Assembly (NCBI GenBank): GCA_963816955.1
Contig: CAWFME010000003.1
Span: 372,001 to 436,000 of the forward strand
DNA length: 64,000 bases
Direction of reading: 5' to 3'
Origin: DATFQI01 sp963816955
Lineage (GTDB): Bacteria; Actinomycetota; Thermoleophilia; Solirubrobacterales; Solirubrobacteraceae
Made by a program: the position numbers and the translations under genes. Below are positions 63,121 to 64,000 of this stretch, piece after piece (position 1 is the stretch's first letter; each line of letters starts with the position of its first letter). A model generated the notes under the pieces. The model was not told the DNA's origin. It ran no database searches and saw only the letters and a program-made list of their open reading frames with translations.

Positions 63121-63942
63121 TCAGGCTCCGGGCTGGACGGCGACGGTCGTGAGCAGATACTCGGCGCTCGTGCGGATGGCGGGCAGCTCGAGCTCGTTCG
63201 CGCCCTTGTAGACCGCGAGCACCTCCTCGCGCGCGGCCGTCCACTTGCCCTCCGGCTCGAGCACCTTGCGCGCCATCACCATCGGGCCGAGCGTGGTCTC
63301 GAACAGCTCGACGAACGCGTCGAAGTCCTCGAACTCGCTCGTCAGCATCACCCGCTCAGTCTCGATGTCATGACCCGCGAAGAGCTCGCGCACCCGCGCA
63401 TCGGTGCCCCACAGGACCGGCGGCTTGAAGCCTTCCGGCGGCGGCGGCATGTGCTTGCCGATCGTCATGAACATCCGGCCGTTGAGCCCCTCCGGCGTCC
63501 ACGCGGCCACCGCGATCGTCCCGCCCGGCCGGCAGACCCGCACGAGCTCGGCTGCCGCCCGCTCCTGGTCGGGCGCGAACATCGCGCCGAACACCGAGGA
63601 CACGCGGTCGAAGCTGTCGTCGCCGAACGGCAGGTGCTGCGCGTCGCCGACGACGAAGGTCGCCTCGACGCCCTCCGCCGCGGCGCGCTCCTTCGCGGCC
63701 TCCACCAGCTTGGGGACGAAGTCGAGCCCGGTCGTACGGGCGCCGCGCTTGGCGCCGAGGATCGCGGCCGTCCCGCTGCCGGTGGCGACATCGAGGTAGT
63801 CCTGGCCCGGGCCGACCCCGAGCTTCGCGACCACCACGCTCGATGCGTCGGCGATCGTCGGTGCGATCGCCGGCCAGTCGCCGGATGACCACACGGCCTT
63901 CTGGCGCTCCGTCAGGGTCGAGTACACGTCCGTCAGCGACAT
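63121..63942 (-). CDS. Class I SAM-dependent methyltransferase
   Basis: 273 residues. Motif I LDVATGSGTAAILGAKRG, acidic loop TGLDFVPKLVEAA, motif II FVVGDAQHLPFGDDSFDRVS, motif III RVCRPGGTIAVAAWTPEG: the UbiE/COQ5-like group that methylates small molecules. AGGAGGACCGTG precedes ATG 63942. The substrate is unknown. Confidence 0.9.
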   Translation of the reverse strand: MSLTDVYSTLTERQKAVWSSGDWPAIAPTIADASSVVVAKLGVGPGQDYLDVATGSGTAAILGAKRGARTTGLDFVPKLVEAAKERAAAEGVEATFVVGDAQHLPFGDDSFDRVSSVFGAMFAPDQERAAAELVRVCRPGGTIAVAAWTPEGLNGRMFMTIGKHMPPPPEGFKPPVLWGTDARVRELFAGHDIETERVMLTSEFEDFDAFVELFETTLGPMVMARKVLEPEGKWTAAREEVLAVYKGANELELPAIRTSAEYLLTTVAVQPGA

Positions 63943-64000
63943 CACGGTCCTCCTTCGCTCAGTCAGCCCACCGTCCCAAATCCCGGCCGGCCGTTCAAGC

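Overview
The window is a high-GC chromosomal segment from an actinobacterium. The most likely group is the Thermoleophilia (Solirubrobacter, Conexibacter or Patulibacter type). This rests on base composition, frequent GTG/TTG starts, an RpoD-type primary sigma factor, secreted proteins with Thr-Pro linkers and Lys-rich N-termini, and many small toxin-antitoxin and wHTH genes. The taxonomy is inferred, not shown.

Region 1 (1-15.3 kb) is core-like: the beta chain of a penicillin-acylase-family hydrolase, pgsA, folE2 (GTP cyclohydrolase IB), the primary sigma factor, tRNA-Tyr, a large fused glycosyltransferase, bioY, a metallophosphoesterase, GNATs, an SDR, an MDR oxidoreductase, a Nudix hydrolase and an NlpC/P60 cell-wall hydrolase. 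Several of these carry single-base frameshifts, and there are remnants of an EamA exporter and a Rieske oxygenase.

Region 2 (15.3-44.9 kb) starts at an intact tRNA-Thr and ends at a 42-nt copy of its 3' half, so it looks like an integrated element or a stack of them. The left part is a patchwork: a DUF4143 ATPase, DUF3024, VapBC, a three-gene partner-switching signalling operon (GAF-SpoIIE phosphatase, STAS, anti-sigma kinase), PadR, two DHFR-like reductases with an SDR, a truncated haemoglobin, MazEF-type TA, secreted proteins, cupins and TetR. The right part is the mobile core: Doc/RHH toxin-antitoxin, tyrosine integrase, small wHTH genes, an excisionase-like HTH, a broken MobF relaxase, and then a restriction cluster. 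That cluster holds Vsr, two overlapping cytosine-5 methyltransferases, a McrB-like AAA NTPase and a PD-(D/E)XK nuclease (LlaJI-like layout), facing an EVE-HsdR_N nuclease. Almost every gene here is frameshifted.

Region 3 (44.9-61.6 kb) lies between the second and third copies of the tRNA-Thr 3' end. It is an intact catabolic island: an APC permease, a PucR activator, a ureohydrolase, two class III PLP enzymes, an APH-type small-molecule kinase, an aldehyde dehydrogenase, an amidase, an SDR and a CMD-family protein, plus a metallophosphoesterase, a flavodoxin-like reductase and an EamA exporter. Import, deguanidination, transamination, aldehyde oxidation and amide hydrolysis of a nitrogen-rich compound is the simplest joint reading. 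The kinase/phospho-lyase pair suggests a hydroxylated amine.

Region 4 (61.6-64 kb) holds a TacAT-type toxin-antitoxin pair, relics of VapBC and an HNH nuclease, and a SAM methyltransferase.
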